From a virus: a stretch of DNA of 45,615 nt. Shown here piece by piece: positions 11,601 to 21,800 of this stretch (position 1 is the stretch's first letter; each line of letters starts with the position of its first letter). The translations under genes and the position numbers were made by a program. The stretch covers positions 1-45,615 of the IMG/VR virus record IMGVR_UViG_3300010354_000152; one strand, written 5' to 3'. Under the pieces are notes generated by a model. That model searched no databases. It saw only the letters and a program-made list of their open reading frames with translations, and was not told where the DNA came from.

Positions 11601-14600
11601 ATTAATACTTATGGTTCTAAGCTAGCCAAGCAATTAAATAATAAGGCATATAACTCATTCTATTTTGACGGTACACTGAATACAGCAGTAATTCAAGATA
11701 TAGAAAGAAAGTCTAAATACATTGATGAAATAGAGGAAGCTCTTAGAGAAGACTATACTGAAAGTCTTAAAGGCTTTAATTACTCTAAAGCACAAGTCAA
11801 AGAGATTGTGGATAAGAGGATTAAAGAAGAGATGAAAGCATACAAGAAAATGACTGAAGGTGATGGTGCTGGATACATTACTCTTGATGCATATAGGACT
11901 CTTAAGAAGTTATCTAATGAATGGACAGATGATGTTCAAGAAAAGATTTACCAAGATATTATTAATGGTAGACCGGTTAAAGCAAAAGATGTAAAAGAGT
12001 TCTTCCCTGTATATAAGCTGCAGTACTTTGGAAATATAGATACGGGTAAAGATAACCTACCTGTTACAGCAATGCATAAGTTTGCACTTACTCCTTTGAT
12101 ACCAAGTGTATTTAAAGGAACTGAGTTAGAAAAGCTGCATAAAGAAATGCTTAGGAATAACATACAGTATGTAACATTCCAATCTGGTTCTAAAGTATCT
12201 GGTATAACTTCAGACCGTAAAGCAGACAATATCTATAAAGATGATACTAAAAAAGAGTTAAAAGATGTAATGGAGTTTACTCCTAACAGAATCTATGTAG
12301 AGTATCTAAAAGATGTTACCAAGGTAAATAATAAGTATAAAGATACAATCACGTATCCTACTCAGTTAAGAGGGCTTCTTCTTGACGGTATATATAATGA
12401 GGGTGATATAATTGATGAAGTATTTAAAAAGCCTGCTGAAGATTATAAAGGTGCTGTAGACAAATACTCACAGTTACTCAGAATTGAGTTACTTAATGAG
12501 ATTGGCTATTCATATGATGAAAAAACAGGTAAGTACACGGGAAATCTTGGGGACTTCCTTGAAATGGTTCAGAAAGAATTAGATAAAAGAGACATACCTG
12601 AGCAGCTAATTAAGTTCATAGGAGTAAATCTTGATAAGAGTTTGAGGACTGATTTATCTCTACACTTAGAAGCTGATTCAATTGAGAAGATTCTTTTATC
12701 TATAATTCAGAAGAGACTGATTAAGCAGAAGGTAAAAGGAGAAGCCTTTATTCAGATACCTAGCTCTATGACAAATGGAGCATGGGGTAGTAAGTTTGAG
12801 CTTGCTACTGATGATGACATTAAGAAATACATGGGTTCTAATACCCTTCCTTTCTACAAAAGAAATAAAGGAGGAAAGACATCTGCTATGAAAGTAGCAG
12901 TAGCTTTACAAGGTGACTTCCTAAACCTTCTTAAGCTTAAATATAAAGATCAAGTAATAGGGGATATTAATACTCTAAATGAGGCAATTAAGGATGATGA
13001 ATGGTTGAATAAACACAGAGAAGCAGTAACACTTGCTGGTGCGCGTATTCCTATTCAGAACCTTAACTCAATGGAATTTGCAGAGGTCTATCACTTCTTA
13101 GATCCTACTGCAGGTAACATGATTATAGTACCTACAGAGATTGTTGCTAAAGCAGGATCTGACTTTGACGTTGATAAAATCTTCTTTAGCTTACCTCATA
13201 TAGATGTAAAAGGTAACTTCATTAATACAGAGCTTACAAATGAAGAGTTAGAAAAAAAGATTAAGGCTGCTAAGAAGCCTAAAGAAAAGGCTGCAGTAAA
13301 AGCTTTAATCAAAAAACAAAAACAAGCTTTAGAAAATAACTTGATTTCTACAACAAGAGGTATTCTTGAAGTAGATAAAAACTATTCTAACCTTGTAAGA
13401 CCTAATGCTACATATCTAATGCAAGATATGGTAGAGTTCTTAGAAGACTATGTAGTAGACTACAGTAGATATAATACCATGCATGATGAAGGTATAAGAA
13501 TGTTTACTGATAATGATGGAAAACAAAGAAGAGTAATCAGTCCTACTAGAACACTTGAAGCTAAGTATAATTTACAGAAGCATCAGGTGAACATGGTAGG
13601 TAAGGATACACTTGGTATTGTTGCACTTGAGAATAAACAACACCCAATTTGGAAATCCATCATGGCTAAAATGCCAACTTCTTACAAAGAAGCAGTTTGG
13701 GATTATAGTCTTGGTAAGTATGTTGAAATACCTGAGATTGATAAAGAAATGATTCTCAGACTAGACCATAATAAGGTTGGAGATAATATCTCTTTATCTT
13801 CTATGTATTCAAAAGATGGAGATAGAATTTCAGATCTTATATCTCATATGATGAATGGTCTTCTTGATGTTGAAAAAGATCCGTGGGTATTCTTTATCCA
13901 AGCTAACTTAGAACAAATACCTGTAATTAACTACTTGCTTCAAGCTGGAGTACCTAAAAAGCAAGCAATATTCTTTGCAGCTCAACCTGCAGTAAGAGAA
14001 TATGCTAAAGCACAAAGAAGACTTAAGAGTACATTTGCCGCATTTGGAAGTTTAACTCCTGTAAATGAAGCAGTGATTCCTTCACAAGCAGCAAAAGAAG
14101 TATATGAAAAATACTTTGCTAGTTCTGGATTAGGTGAAGCTGCAAGAGATATGCGTCTTCAACAAGTATTTGATAACTTTAAAGACAAGACTGTTATCAT
14201 AAACTATAGCGTACAAGGTAAAGATTTAAAATACAAAGGAACTGTTGCAAAGTTTGAACAAGCTTATAAAAATTATAATCAGAATGATAAAAACAAAAGT
14301 AAAATTTTTATAAGTGATATTAGTGAACCTGAAACTTACAGAATTCTATATCAACCTTCTACAAATCCAACTGCATCAAGTAATATCTATTACAGTTCAA
14401 TGCTTGTTAATGGTAAGAAAGATTTTTCAGAAGAAGAGTTATATGATAATATCAAGAATAACAAGTTTGATCTTGGATCATTCTTACACTTCTTAGAAAT
14501 AGAGCAACAAATCAAAGGTATACAAGCTGCTAAAAGACAAGCTAATCCTGATACCAAACTTGTGAAGACAGCATTCCAAATTAATAAACAAGAAATAGCA

Positions 14601-17600
14601 TACCAAGATGTAGTTGACTCTTCTAAAGTAGATAATGATTTACCAGTTGCTATTAAAGAAAGATCTATACTTAGTTCATTCTATGCAAGTGATTTAACAA
14701 AAGACTTAGTAACTCCTGTATTTCCATTAAGACTAAACCCTGTAATAAATGACTTTATTTCAGATCGGTTAAGGTTTGATAGTCAAAGAATTAAGAAAAA
14801 ATTTGGAGCAGGAGTAGATGGTCAAGAGAAGTTTACATCTAATTATAACAATGGAGTAGTAAACTATATATTCCAAAATTACCTTTCTAACTACATAGAT
14901 GATAAGGGTAAAGCTGTTATTCTTCCTGATGTATATAGAGAGATGACAGTAATCAATGCTCCATTTAAACAAGGAGATAATGAGTACTTCATACATGTAG
15001 ATAAGAATGCTAAAACTATCAACGTAGATCTTGAGGAGCTAAAAGATATTTATGACAATAAGCTTTTCTTAAGGAGTAATAATGAAGAAGGTAGTTATAA
15101 CGAGCTTGGATTATACAGTTTTATTGATGCTAATAACCCATTTGATACATTTGAATCTTTTGTAAGATATACTCTTGAAGAAGCTCATCTTAGAAGTATC
15201 TATACACCTGAGCAATTAAAAGGTGATAAGACATATGGTAGATATGAAAGCATAGTTAAAAAGTCTAAGAAAGAGATTGATCAATCAGAGATAGATGCTA
15301 AAGCATTTAATGCATATATAGCCCAAAGAGCATTAATGAATGTGTATAACCCTAATGCTATAATGAAGACACCTAACTTCTCATACTCTGATCAAATCAT
15401 GAGTGTTATAGAAGATTACCAAGGTACTTCATTACTTGATACGTATCCTGTACTTAATCAACTTGAGATAGCTGAGTTCCCAGCAAAAAGAGGAATAAAG
15501 CTTATTACACTGAAAGATAAAAGTTTAGTAGACGGAGATGTAGCATTTGGTTACTATCAACAACTAAGACAACTTGGTAACATAAATATTAGAAAAGTAA
15601 ATGACCCTGTAGAAAACAAAAGAATAAGTGATCTATTCAAAGTCTTTACTAACATGATGATATATCAACATGGTATAGGTTATAGTCCTTATGGTTTCCC
15701 TAAAGTATTAGATCCAGATCCATTTGTAGAAGTAATGAGAAATGCTTCTGCTAGATTCATGGAAGGTAATCTTAATCTAAGAACATTAAGTAGTATATAT
15801 GTAACTGTAACATCAAATAAACCAGATGAGAAGTACTTTAAAAGTTATGTAGAAAAAGTTGAAGACTTTAACTTTGGTACTTCAGAAATAGATAATAGTT
15901 CTGAGAATCCAGATGAGATTGAAATCAAACCTACTCAAGCTATATCTAGTGTTAAACCTACAATAGATTTATCAAGAGAATGGAAAGGTGATTTAGAGTC
16001 AAGGCCTGTATATACTGCAGAAGGAGTTAATACTATGAGAACCTCTGCTGCTAAACCTAATGAACATTTCGGTAATCCTTTTAGTGAAGCTGGTTATGGA
16101 AATACTATAAAAGTTTCTAGTATTGGTGCAGCTGTTAGAATGTATAAAGATTGGTTATTAAATAATGCTGTAACTGAATCTGAAATTGTAAAAGGAAGTA
16201 TCAAAGACTTGGATAAGTTTGATAATCAAAGAACTTGGATACTTGATCAAATTAATCAAGGTAAACTAGACGGTGCTACTCTATTGTATGCAGGTAAGTT
16301 AGCTACTAGAGGGCAAGGTATGCATCCTACAGCATTAGCAGAAGTAGTTGAACAACTTAGATCTACTACTCAAGCTCCTGTACCTACTACAAATAATCCA
16401 GCAGAATATACTAATCACTCTGGTGGAGCATTAGGTGCTGATAGCATGTTTGATACAATTGGTAGGGAATATGGTCAAACCAATCATAAACATTACTATT
16501 ATGGAAATAAAACTCCTAAAGGAAATATTCTACTAACAGAAGAACAGGTTAAAGAGGGTATAGTTGAAATGAACAAAGCTGCTCAAATATTGGGAAGAAA
16601 ACCTAGTAAACAAAGTACTATTAACCTTCTTGCAAGAAATTGGTTTCAAGTTAAAAATAGTACTCAAATAGTAGCAATTGCCCCTATAGATCAATCAATG
16701 AAATTTGTAGAGGGTGGTACTGGTTGGGCTGTTGCAATGGGTCAAGCTAATAATAAAGAAATAAATGTATTTAATTTAAAAGACAATACATGGTATAAAT
16801 GGAATGGAACAACTTTTATAAAATCCACAGTTCCTGTTTTAGCTAAAAACTTTGCTGGTATTGGTAGCAGACAAGATAATGGTAAAATGACTCCAGCATC
16901 TGTACAAGCTATTAGAGATGTATATGAAAATACATTTAAAGCTACTACTCAACCAGTAGAACCATCTAAAGGTGGTACTATAAGTTCTACTATCTATGAA
17001 CTTAATCCAAATATTACTGAAGAAGAAATTAAAAAGATATATGACAACTATGTTGCTTTAATGAATCTTAGAAGAGAAGGTAAGCAGATAAGTTATGAAA
17101 CTTTCAAAAGCTTACTTGATTCTTATCAGGTATATAAATACAAAGACACATATATATTTGGTCAGTATGATAATAGAAATGCTGTATTTATAACAAGACT
17201 TAACAGTTCTCCAACAAGCAAAGAATTACTTGCTGAAGCTATACCTAATCTTGTAAGTAAAGGTTTAGACTTTATGTCCTTTGTACCAAAAGATTATGCT
17301 GATAAACTTGTAAGAAGTGGGTATACTTCATCTACTAAATCCTATGATTACAATTTTAAGGGAGAAAAGATGAAAAAGTTTGCTGTTGCATCTAACCCTA
17401 TAATATTCCAAAAAGTATTCAATAAAAAGTTTGATGAGTTAACCTCAGAAGAAATAGAAGAATACACTGACTCTATAGATCTAAAGTATAAACCAGTTGA
17501 GATTAATGCAGACTTAATTAGTGAAGCAGGCAATGATCTTTCTAAAATTTTAGAAACTTATCTTAATCAATTTGGTATCCGTGTAGATGACATAAATGTC

Positions 17601-18845
17601 ATTAAAGAAAAAATGGGTATTGATGAAGTAGGTTTTGCAGACTTACTATCTAAGGTAGCATATGTAAAAGATAAAAAAGATTTGCCGCCAATAGCAGGAG
17701 AGTTTATTGCATACATGATGCAGTATAATCCTTTGGTACAGAGCATTATAAATGACCTTATTCAAACAAATGCTATATTAATTCCTAAAGATAGCTACAC
17801 ATTTAATGAGCAAGGTAATAAAGTCTATAACTATAAGTCTTTAGATAAAACTGAATTCTTTAAATACATAGGTAACCTAATATCAGAAGACTTACAAAAT
17901 AAACTTGAGGGTAATTACAACAAGTCCTTGATTCAAAAAATTAAAGATTTGATCAAAACCTTCTTTGATTATATTACAAAAACTCAAGTTGATAGGATTA
18001 ATACTAATATTGGTATTATATCTAATAATATACTTCAGCAAAATAAAAAGATGATCACTGCATCTTTATATAAACCTGGAGCATTTGGTCAACCTACTCA
18101 ACAAGTAGATATAGAAAGTGCTTTAAAGCAAGATGAGTTTGGAGCGTCAATAATATACTCTCTTGCAAAAGAAGGATTTATTCTTACAGGTAGCACAGCT
18201 TTATCTGAGCAAGGTACAATTTTAAGACCTGATGAAAATCCTTTGCATGATATTGACTGGGTAAGTCCTTTTAATAGAAAAGAAACTGAGGAAAAATTCT
18301 TAAGTGTATATCCTGATGCTATTAAAGTAAGAGATATCTATGGTGAAGGTTATATAACTGATAGTTATCTTATTGCACCTGATGGATATTCTATAGCCAA
18401 TTATAAAGCTGATGACTTTAATGGTAAAATAATAATTAACTCATATGATATTGTTGATAAAAATGGTATTGTAGTAGGTACATACAGATTGGAGAAACAA
18501 GAGAACAACAATCAAATGCAGGAAGTTGTTAGGGGAATTGAAGGTAAAGTTATTGACTTCTTTAGTTATGAAAATTATGGTGAGTTTAATAAAGGTGAAG
18601 CATTTCCTTATACTTCTAAACAAGGTACTGTAATTAAGCTTGCAAATTGGAAAGATATATTTAACGCTAAGCTTGCTTGGGCTAGATATAAAGATATCTG
18701 GGACTACAACAGATTTATTCCAAATGAAAACATAGTAAAAATTACAGGTAACCAACCAGGTGCAAGACTATCATCTTATGATAATCAGAATGCACCAGAA
18801 GGACTTCCTCCTATAGACAGAACATCTCCAACATGTGGTGGGTAA
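5628..18845 (+). CDS. 4405-residue multidomain virion RNA polymerase polyprotein of crAss-like type
   Basis: This is a single uninterrupted frame. An HESWH zincin motif is at 877-881, with downstream acidic residues E918 or E921 as a possible third ligand. The RNA polymerase core lies around 2370-2530: a conserved-looking ARIP element is followed by DFDVD, with metal-binding D2512, D2514 and D2516. This matches the DxDxD loop of YonO-like and crAss-like single-chain polymerases with two double-psi beta-barrels. Residues about 3455-3580 resemble DUF4326 (FGNPF and a C-terminal LYAGK helix region). Residues about 3590-3775 resemble a cpYpsA-type SLOG domain (SGGALGAD, then AGIGSR at the end). 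Residues about 4160-4390 look like a nucleotidyltransferase (GST at 4188, D4208xD4210, D4310). Known crAss-like virion RNAPs are ejected and transcribe early genes; that role here is inferred. The start overlaps the upstream stop (ATGA). Confidence 0.93.
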   Translation: MKITCALSPSQLEKLYKLVYKNIITAVEKGDKTFDPEAYMQDLFNRTAERSSEDNAAKFIQQVPLILASIQATPKVFRSGITFPKDFDLRELDARYTDVEKGIGEILNDFGSSNKDDLRLKSLTSDRNQFEPVQGEDEKQEIPSAPRLTSFNPNTGTLIEFQPTKTSEKEKDVLFQESLNQNRSTIYTTINRLRDAVDPTTQLVTDLVYQNRTLKLKAVPLESIDPDLLDTTTLKAIERSQIMKAKKQTQANVVQTDNIVALVIIDDKTGEYVKFDETGDITENVEGKIVYQFLRPIAQTEDGKYVVTDFFTKERRIAKPEVVAERSYFDEMGITKEEYIKQVDKEQQEDFKKIEELRRRALAGEDIRLSIVNVTDGVAPGLTGIRVNINRINENYYGDLSWDKIFKTVEILKKEQNGVDEGRAVVQIKGNKYTLDRIDIPKDKSRELSYVLTNPNIPFETRLRFYQQFFGDKMGDTVVSHKIAYNPDTKEFKISLYKETFAQNKNRIDPKPIDISNAALLKRTPEQLEALRFNIEKRINQGKSSVAGTFYAAKMGYSSDLFKGKLPFFTYNVDTEEFTPASYVDFITSLNPQVDTSLQGTESFNAAIVFNMPSAIESMIEKTNEELAKEKTDPELSAKQNKDDLVSYLKSVGDAETVIVNSVNITENKKGSTLTFESPSNGSLITVGLDFEAIDKNLIPSVNDVITLGMTTVETDAIYVEDVIEVFSNENSIGYVRETTTPQERLERETVYRQRKQEILAQRLAEEKEKLNPTNVTQPSDTPTKTGKKTKIDPNKFAGLNRSNLLDNGVTEAQLAAAEKWWTTHPMNKVISLEHLTNIVNSNAFARFAVAAKNLNDPTLLGKISLFKGGSLVDIYHESWHAFSQLYLTREEKIKLYEEVRRTTPKLADATYLEIEEELAEDFRSYAKNQSVKKNSPVRNSIFRIILNLIRTLFGKKPASQEASNNLSDNTVVKELYDKLFFAGQNPNLLNDYTPLIDNVRWDLLNRGPQRVDNRKEQALSKADADLAVSSTDSIMSEYIDEIHDMRKDAGGTSLKSGSIALFSSQVGEDGITNKERLYEYAKDAFEEQLDYWKKELGTISKAKFNTLKTVEELEKNAIGIMKSDKGRDKYFFLTSQVENFENLNPELRRGQRVKGQAYFNIDIVGDFYSHKSIKIGDEPVDIVLVSDVRDAQIQYDNYIKGGAQEFTSFEQKDQPELTPLTPEKQAIQNKVRLIEKVLENWGDANTGFVKYHMENSDFDIVKETFVEVEYDEEGIEQDETSPEDGKGSDDTFNDKTGKISLEKLANKETIYLLKSLFKIDRKTGKTIKDPLGFKQRADYREVWNSVVRAMGGEKDRVKAYQKLKAAVAHTPELQQLIEKKFPAPEGITNPYEFNISGSFWQTFSRPRVPYIQLTAYMNVVEDPFTGRQRIGSINTEVTTASVEVSSTLRKFENKYKTDLNNNFVVRTVNNETLLKVQDVVKEFANKKTAELNTASLFNFARSIGFYLDDLISIKQELKKNKDKYGLEYLYDVVKEFGKIEAAGVNASEQQSKKLLEFKRNPIKVLSSEIPAGILGGPFTNKSVNMTSNVKRLAELQIELGVDSSNYSVFSADRNKVFEFINDHSISRMVDAMNSAEKLPELFTGTKFQYMNFLDWNKNTFTKKSQIIRSLFDFTDPEYAKRQGRTLKLFNDSGTQAIINQNGKTEFFTGTNTTAQDINGKFIQELHMLLKGGVQEFIRHASKKTAQGVKIDGGIIGGIEKGIDPNLYVDINMFGPEGNGVNYAFNQIILPYITVEFDRIQKFKANKEKYLNYLGYNTRVGGTKQNPIYSGEVFTAFDNVLTKSVKEKLYNLPQGTDLITYLKTNPNLRLEIQRDVEAYFKQQTLENIDMLEQNKFIDKTLFEKIGIPIPANETKEQRLTREKEGEAILVKAYTYNSWIHNFETIHLFYGDMAQFNHIKEELHKRNTGSTSGGIKFLADEYAQSFINESFNINTYGSKLAKQLNNKAYNSFYFDGTLNTAVIQDIERKSKYIDEIEEALREDYTESLKGFNYSKAQVKEIVDKRIKEEMKAYKKMTEGDGAGYITLDAYRTLKKLSNEWTDDVQEKIYQDIINGRPVKAKDVKEFFPVYKLQYFGNIDTGKDNLPVTAMHKFALTPLIPSVFKGTELEKLHKEMLRNNIQYVTFQSGSKVSGITSDRKADNIYKDDTKKELKDVMEFTPNRIYVEYLKDVTKVNNKYKDTITYPTQLRGLLLDGIYNEGDIIDEVFKKPAEDYKGAVDKYSQLLRIELLNEIGYSYDEKTGKYTGNLGDFLEMVQKELDKRDIPEQLIKFIGVNLDKSLRTDLSLHLEADSIEKILLSIIQKRLIKQKVKGEAFIQIPSSMTNGAWGSKFELATDDDIKKYMGSNTLPFYKRNKGGKTSAMKVAVALQGDFLNLLKLKYKDQVIGDINTLNEAIKDDEWLNKHREAVTLAGARIPIQNLNSMEFAEVYHFLDPTAGNMIIVPTEIVAKAGSDFDVDKIFFSLPHIDVKGNFINTELTNEELEKKIKAAKKPKEKAAVKALIKKQKQALENNLISTTRGILEVDKNYSNLVRPNATYLMQDMVEFLEDYVVDYSRYNTMHDEGIRMFTDNDGKQRRVISPTRTLEAKYNLQKHQVNMVGKDTLGIVALENKQHPIWKSIMAKMPTSYKEAVWDYSLGKYVEIPEIDKEMILRLDHNKVGDNISLSSMYSKDGDRISDLISHMMNGLLDVEKDPWVFFIQANLEQIPVINYLLQAGVPKKQAIFFAAQPAVREYAKAQRRLKSTFAAFGSLTPVNEAVIPSQAAKEVYEKYFASSGLGEAARDMRLQQVFDNFKDKTVIINYSVQGKDLKYKGTVAKFEQAYKNYNQNDKNKSKIFISDISEPETYRILYQPSTNPTASSNIYYSSMLVNGKKDFSEEELYDNIKNNKFDLGSFLHFLEIEQQIKGIQAAKRQANPDTKLVKTAFQINKQEIAYQDVVDSSKVDNDLPVAIKERSILSSFYASDLTKDLVTPVFPLRLNPVINDFISDRLRFDSQRIKKKFGAGVDGQEKFTSNYNNGVVNYIFQNYLSNYIDDKGKAVILPDVYREMTVINAPFKQGDNEYFIHVDKNAKTINVDLEELKDIYDNKLFLRSNNEEGSYNELGLYSFIDANNPFDTFESFVRYTLEEAHLRSIYTPEQLKGDKTYGRYESIVKKSKKEIDQSEIDAKAFNAYIAQRALMNVYNPNAIMKTPNFSYSDQIMSVIEDYQGTSLLDTYPVLNQLEIAEFPAKRGIKLITLKDKSLVDGDVAFGYYQQLRQLGNINIRKVNDPVENKRISDLFKVFTNMMIYQHGIGYSPYGFPKVLDPDPFVEVMRNASARFMEGNLNLRTLSSIYVTVTSNKPDEKYFKSYVEKVEDFNFGTSEIDNSSENPDEIEIKPTQAISSVKPTIDLSREWKGDLESRPVYTAEGVNTMRTSAAKPNEHFGNPFSEAGYGNTIKVSSIGAAVRMYKDWLLNNAVTESEIVKGSIKDLDKFDNQRTWILDQINQGKLDGATLLYAGKLATRGQGMHPTALAEVVEQLRSTTQAPVPTTNNPAEYTNHSGGALGADSMFDTIGREYGQTNHKHYYYGNKTPKGNILLTEEQVKEGIVEMNKAAQILGRKPSKQSTINLLARNWFQVKNSTQIVAIAPIDQSMKFVEGGTGWAVAMGQANNKEINVFNLKDNTWYKWNGTTFIKSTVPVLAKNFAGIGSRQDNGKMTPASVQAIRDVYENTFKATTQPVEPSKGGTISSTIYELNPNITEEEIKKIYDNYVALMNLRREGKQISYETFKSLLDSYQVYKYKDTYIFGQYDNRNAVFITRLNSSPTSKELLAEAIPNLVSKGLDFMSFVPKDYADKLVRSGYTSSTKSYDYNFKGEKMKKFAVASNPIIFQKVFNKKFDELTSEEIEEYTDSIDLKYKPVEINADLISEAGNDLSKILETYLNQFGIRVDDINVIKEKMGIDEVGFADLLSKVAYVKDKKDLPPIAGEFIAYMMQYNPLVQSIINDLIQTNAILIPKDSYTFNEQGNKVYNYKSLDKTEFFKYIGNLISEDLQNKLEGNYNKSLIQKIKDLIKTFFDYITKTQVDRINTNIGIISNNILQQNKKMITASLYKPGAFGQPTQQVDIESALKQDEFGASIIYSLAKEGFILTGSTALSEQGTILRPDENPLHDIDWVSPFNRKETEEKFLSVYPDAIKVRDIYGEGYITDSYLIAPDGYSIANYKADDFNGKIIINSYDIVDKNGIVVGTYRLEKQENNNQMQEVVRGIEGKVIDFFSYENYGEFNKGEAFPYTSKQGTVIKLANWKDIFNAKLAWARYKDIWDYNRFIPNENIVKITGNQPGARLSSYDNQNAPEGLPPIDRTSPTCGG

Positions 18846-18875
18846 TTAGTATCTTAGTATCATAATCTTTAAGAA

Positions 18876-21800
18876 ATGCCTTGTAGAATACAAATAGAAG
18901 AACACATAAGGGAAAAAGCAGAATATGCAATGGAACCTTATAGAAGAAGAGATTACATTACAATGAGAATTGCAGCCAGCAATGTAAATAAAAACTTTGG
19001 CTATCCTGTTGTAAAAGTTTCTCAGTGGGAAGCTGATATCTATGAGGTAGATATAAATGTTCCTGAGCCTTTGATTGAAGAGTATTATCAGAATGAGCTT
19101 AGAAAAGAAGAGGCAGAAGCAAGACAGAGTCAAATAGAAGATGCTGCAAGAGCAGGTGAAATATATACTGATAAGTATCTATATGATGACAAAGAACTTG
19201 AGATAAAAGTAAGTAGAGAACAAGGACTAGATGATTATGAACAAATCATGTGGGATCTTAAACAAGATAGAGTAATGCAGGTAGCAAAACTCCTTGGACA
19301 AAGATTTCAAAAAGTATTTGGTATACCGCATGAAGTTATAACTGTAGCTCAAGCAAGAGAGTTATTAAAGAATACAAACGTACCATATACAGGAGGAGCA
19401 TCATTTTATTATGGAGGTATCATATACATAGTAGAAGGTAACATGACTCCAGGTGCAATACTACATGAGTATGCACACCCATTTATTCAAGCAATAGAAA
19501 AAGATAATCCTAAGCTTTTTGAGAGACTCTTCTATAATCTTGCAACATATGATGTTGGTCAACAAATTATTCAAGAAATAGAATCAAAGTATCCTGAGTT
19601 AGAAGGTGATACTCAAAGATTTAAACAAGAAGTAATTGTTACTGCACTTGAAAGAGCTGCAGTAGATAAATTATCTGAGATAGAAAAGAATGATCCAGAG
19701 TTTAGAAATTTTCTTTCACAGTTACTCTATTCAATAAAACAAATTATAAGAAAGCTTGTAGACAAAGTAAACTTAAAAGAGCTTAGTCCAAATACTACAA
19801 TGGATGAGCTTGCTGATATGTTTCTTGATCCACAGTTTGTTATTGAAGCTCCTAAGCTTTCAGAAGATTCCTTTGTATACTTTAAAAAGAACTTAAGTGA
19901 CTTTACTACAGCTCTACAGGACATAAAGTATGATGCACTTATAGACACAATAAACCGGGTACATCAAGAAGTTAAATATGAGATTGCTGCAATTAAAGCA
20001 GCTCCTTTTAGATTAACAAAAGAACTCGCTGGTAAAGATGGTATTAAGTTACTTAGAGGAGTAGAGGGTAGTCTTAGAAACTTTCAAACTTATGAGAAAG
20101 ATCCTTCTAAAGCTGATGTACAAGAAGTAGCTGATGCTATGCTAGATCATACTGAAGAGTTTAATAAGAGAGCCTTAGCTCTTATTAACAGTATGAATGA
20201 GATGGAAGTCTTTGCAGAAAACATTGAGAAGGTTCTTGATGAAATGAAAGACAACAAAGAACATTTTACTTCTGTAGGTATATCTAAGATAATGTACTTC
20301 AAGGACTTTATTGGAAGACAGAGTGAGTTCATAGAGGAGATAAAAGAAATATCAGAACTTAAGAAGACTAATGAGTTTTATAAGAAGTTGAACTCTGTAG
20401 ATAATACTTTACAGAATGCAACAAGACAGATTAAAAGATTACAAAGAGAGTTTGTAACTGACTTCTTTGGTAAGTCTACTAATCTAATGACTACTAATCT
20501 AGAAGAAGGTATCAAAGAAAGAATTACTAAGATATTTAAAGCTGATGGTCTTAGTGATGATATAATTAATGAGTTCTACAACCAAGTAATTAATACTCCA
20601 AATGGTAAAAAGCTTTCAGTTAAAGATGCTAATTACCCACTTAATCCTAAGAGAGCTCAAAGATTAATCAATGATGTAAATGAATACTTTGCTAAAAGAC
20701 TTGGTAAAGAACAGATAGATGATTTCATAGAAGGTAGAAGAGATGACTTAGGTTTCTTTAGTGCTTGGATTACACCCTATGCAAATATCAATGATCCTTT
20801 AGTAGGCTCATTTGCAAGTTTTGTAAAAAGAGAATTGAAGAAAGCAGAGAATAAAAGTTTAAAGCAAGCTAATGATATTGCTCAAAGAACTTTTCAACTA
20901 CTAAAAGATGTAGGCTATAATCCTAATGATACAGGACAGCTAGGAAAGATGCTCTTATTTACAGATAAGGTTGGTACCTTAAATGATAAAGGAGAGTATG
21001 AAGAGTTTGAGGTTAGAAGTTTCATGGACAAGTTTAAAAACTGGAGATATGAAAGAGGAAAACTTCAGCATGAGTTTGATGAAGCTAGAGAATCTAAGGA
21101 TAAAGAAAAAATAAGACAAGCATATGAAGCTCTCATTGAATTTGATGAGAAGTATATGCACAGAAGATATAAGAAGGAATACTATGATCTTCAGAAGATT
21201 TGGAAAGATGGAGCTAGAGTAATTGATCCTTTTACAAAGCAAGAGATTACTGTATCTAAAGAAGAAGCTTTTCAAGCATGGATGGAAAGACAAGCTGCTT
21301 TAGATAAGTTATCAGTTGTAAAAAATGTACACTTCACTGAACTAGAAGATGTAGAAGGATTCTCTATGGCTGATGCAGCTAATGCTGAGTATCAGAGATT
21401 GTTTGATGTGTATAACCCAGACAGTACACGTAAGACTGGTGAAGAATTAAGAAAGACTTTACTTAGAAGATACTATAGAGCTCAGTCTAGAAAGTTCTAT
21501 GACTATCCTGTAAGTATGGATAGAGTGCAGCAAGACTTAGATACGTTTATTCTAAAGCTTGCAGGAGAAGGAATTACATATGAAAATAACAGAGAAAAGT
21601 TTGATGAGAAACTTGAGAAGTTTAAAAAAGTAAACTTTAGAACTGCTTATACAGATAAATATTATACTGATAAAAGAAGAATTCTTTCTGAGATTAGAGC
21701 TATTAACTCTAGAGCAAAAGCTAATCAAGATATTCTAGATAAAAGAGAAGATCTAAGTAAGCAACTATTTGAACTAGTAAATCTAGTACTTGACCAGAAT

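Noticed and set aside
18846-19133. Minus-strand open frame opposite the start of the third giant gene
   Set aside because: It is a hydrophobic shadow frame typical of the antisense of AT-rich genes and has no coupling to any neighbour.
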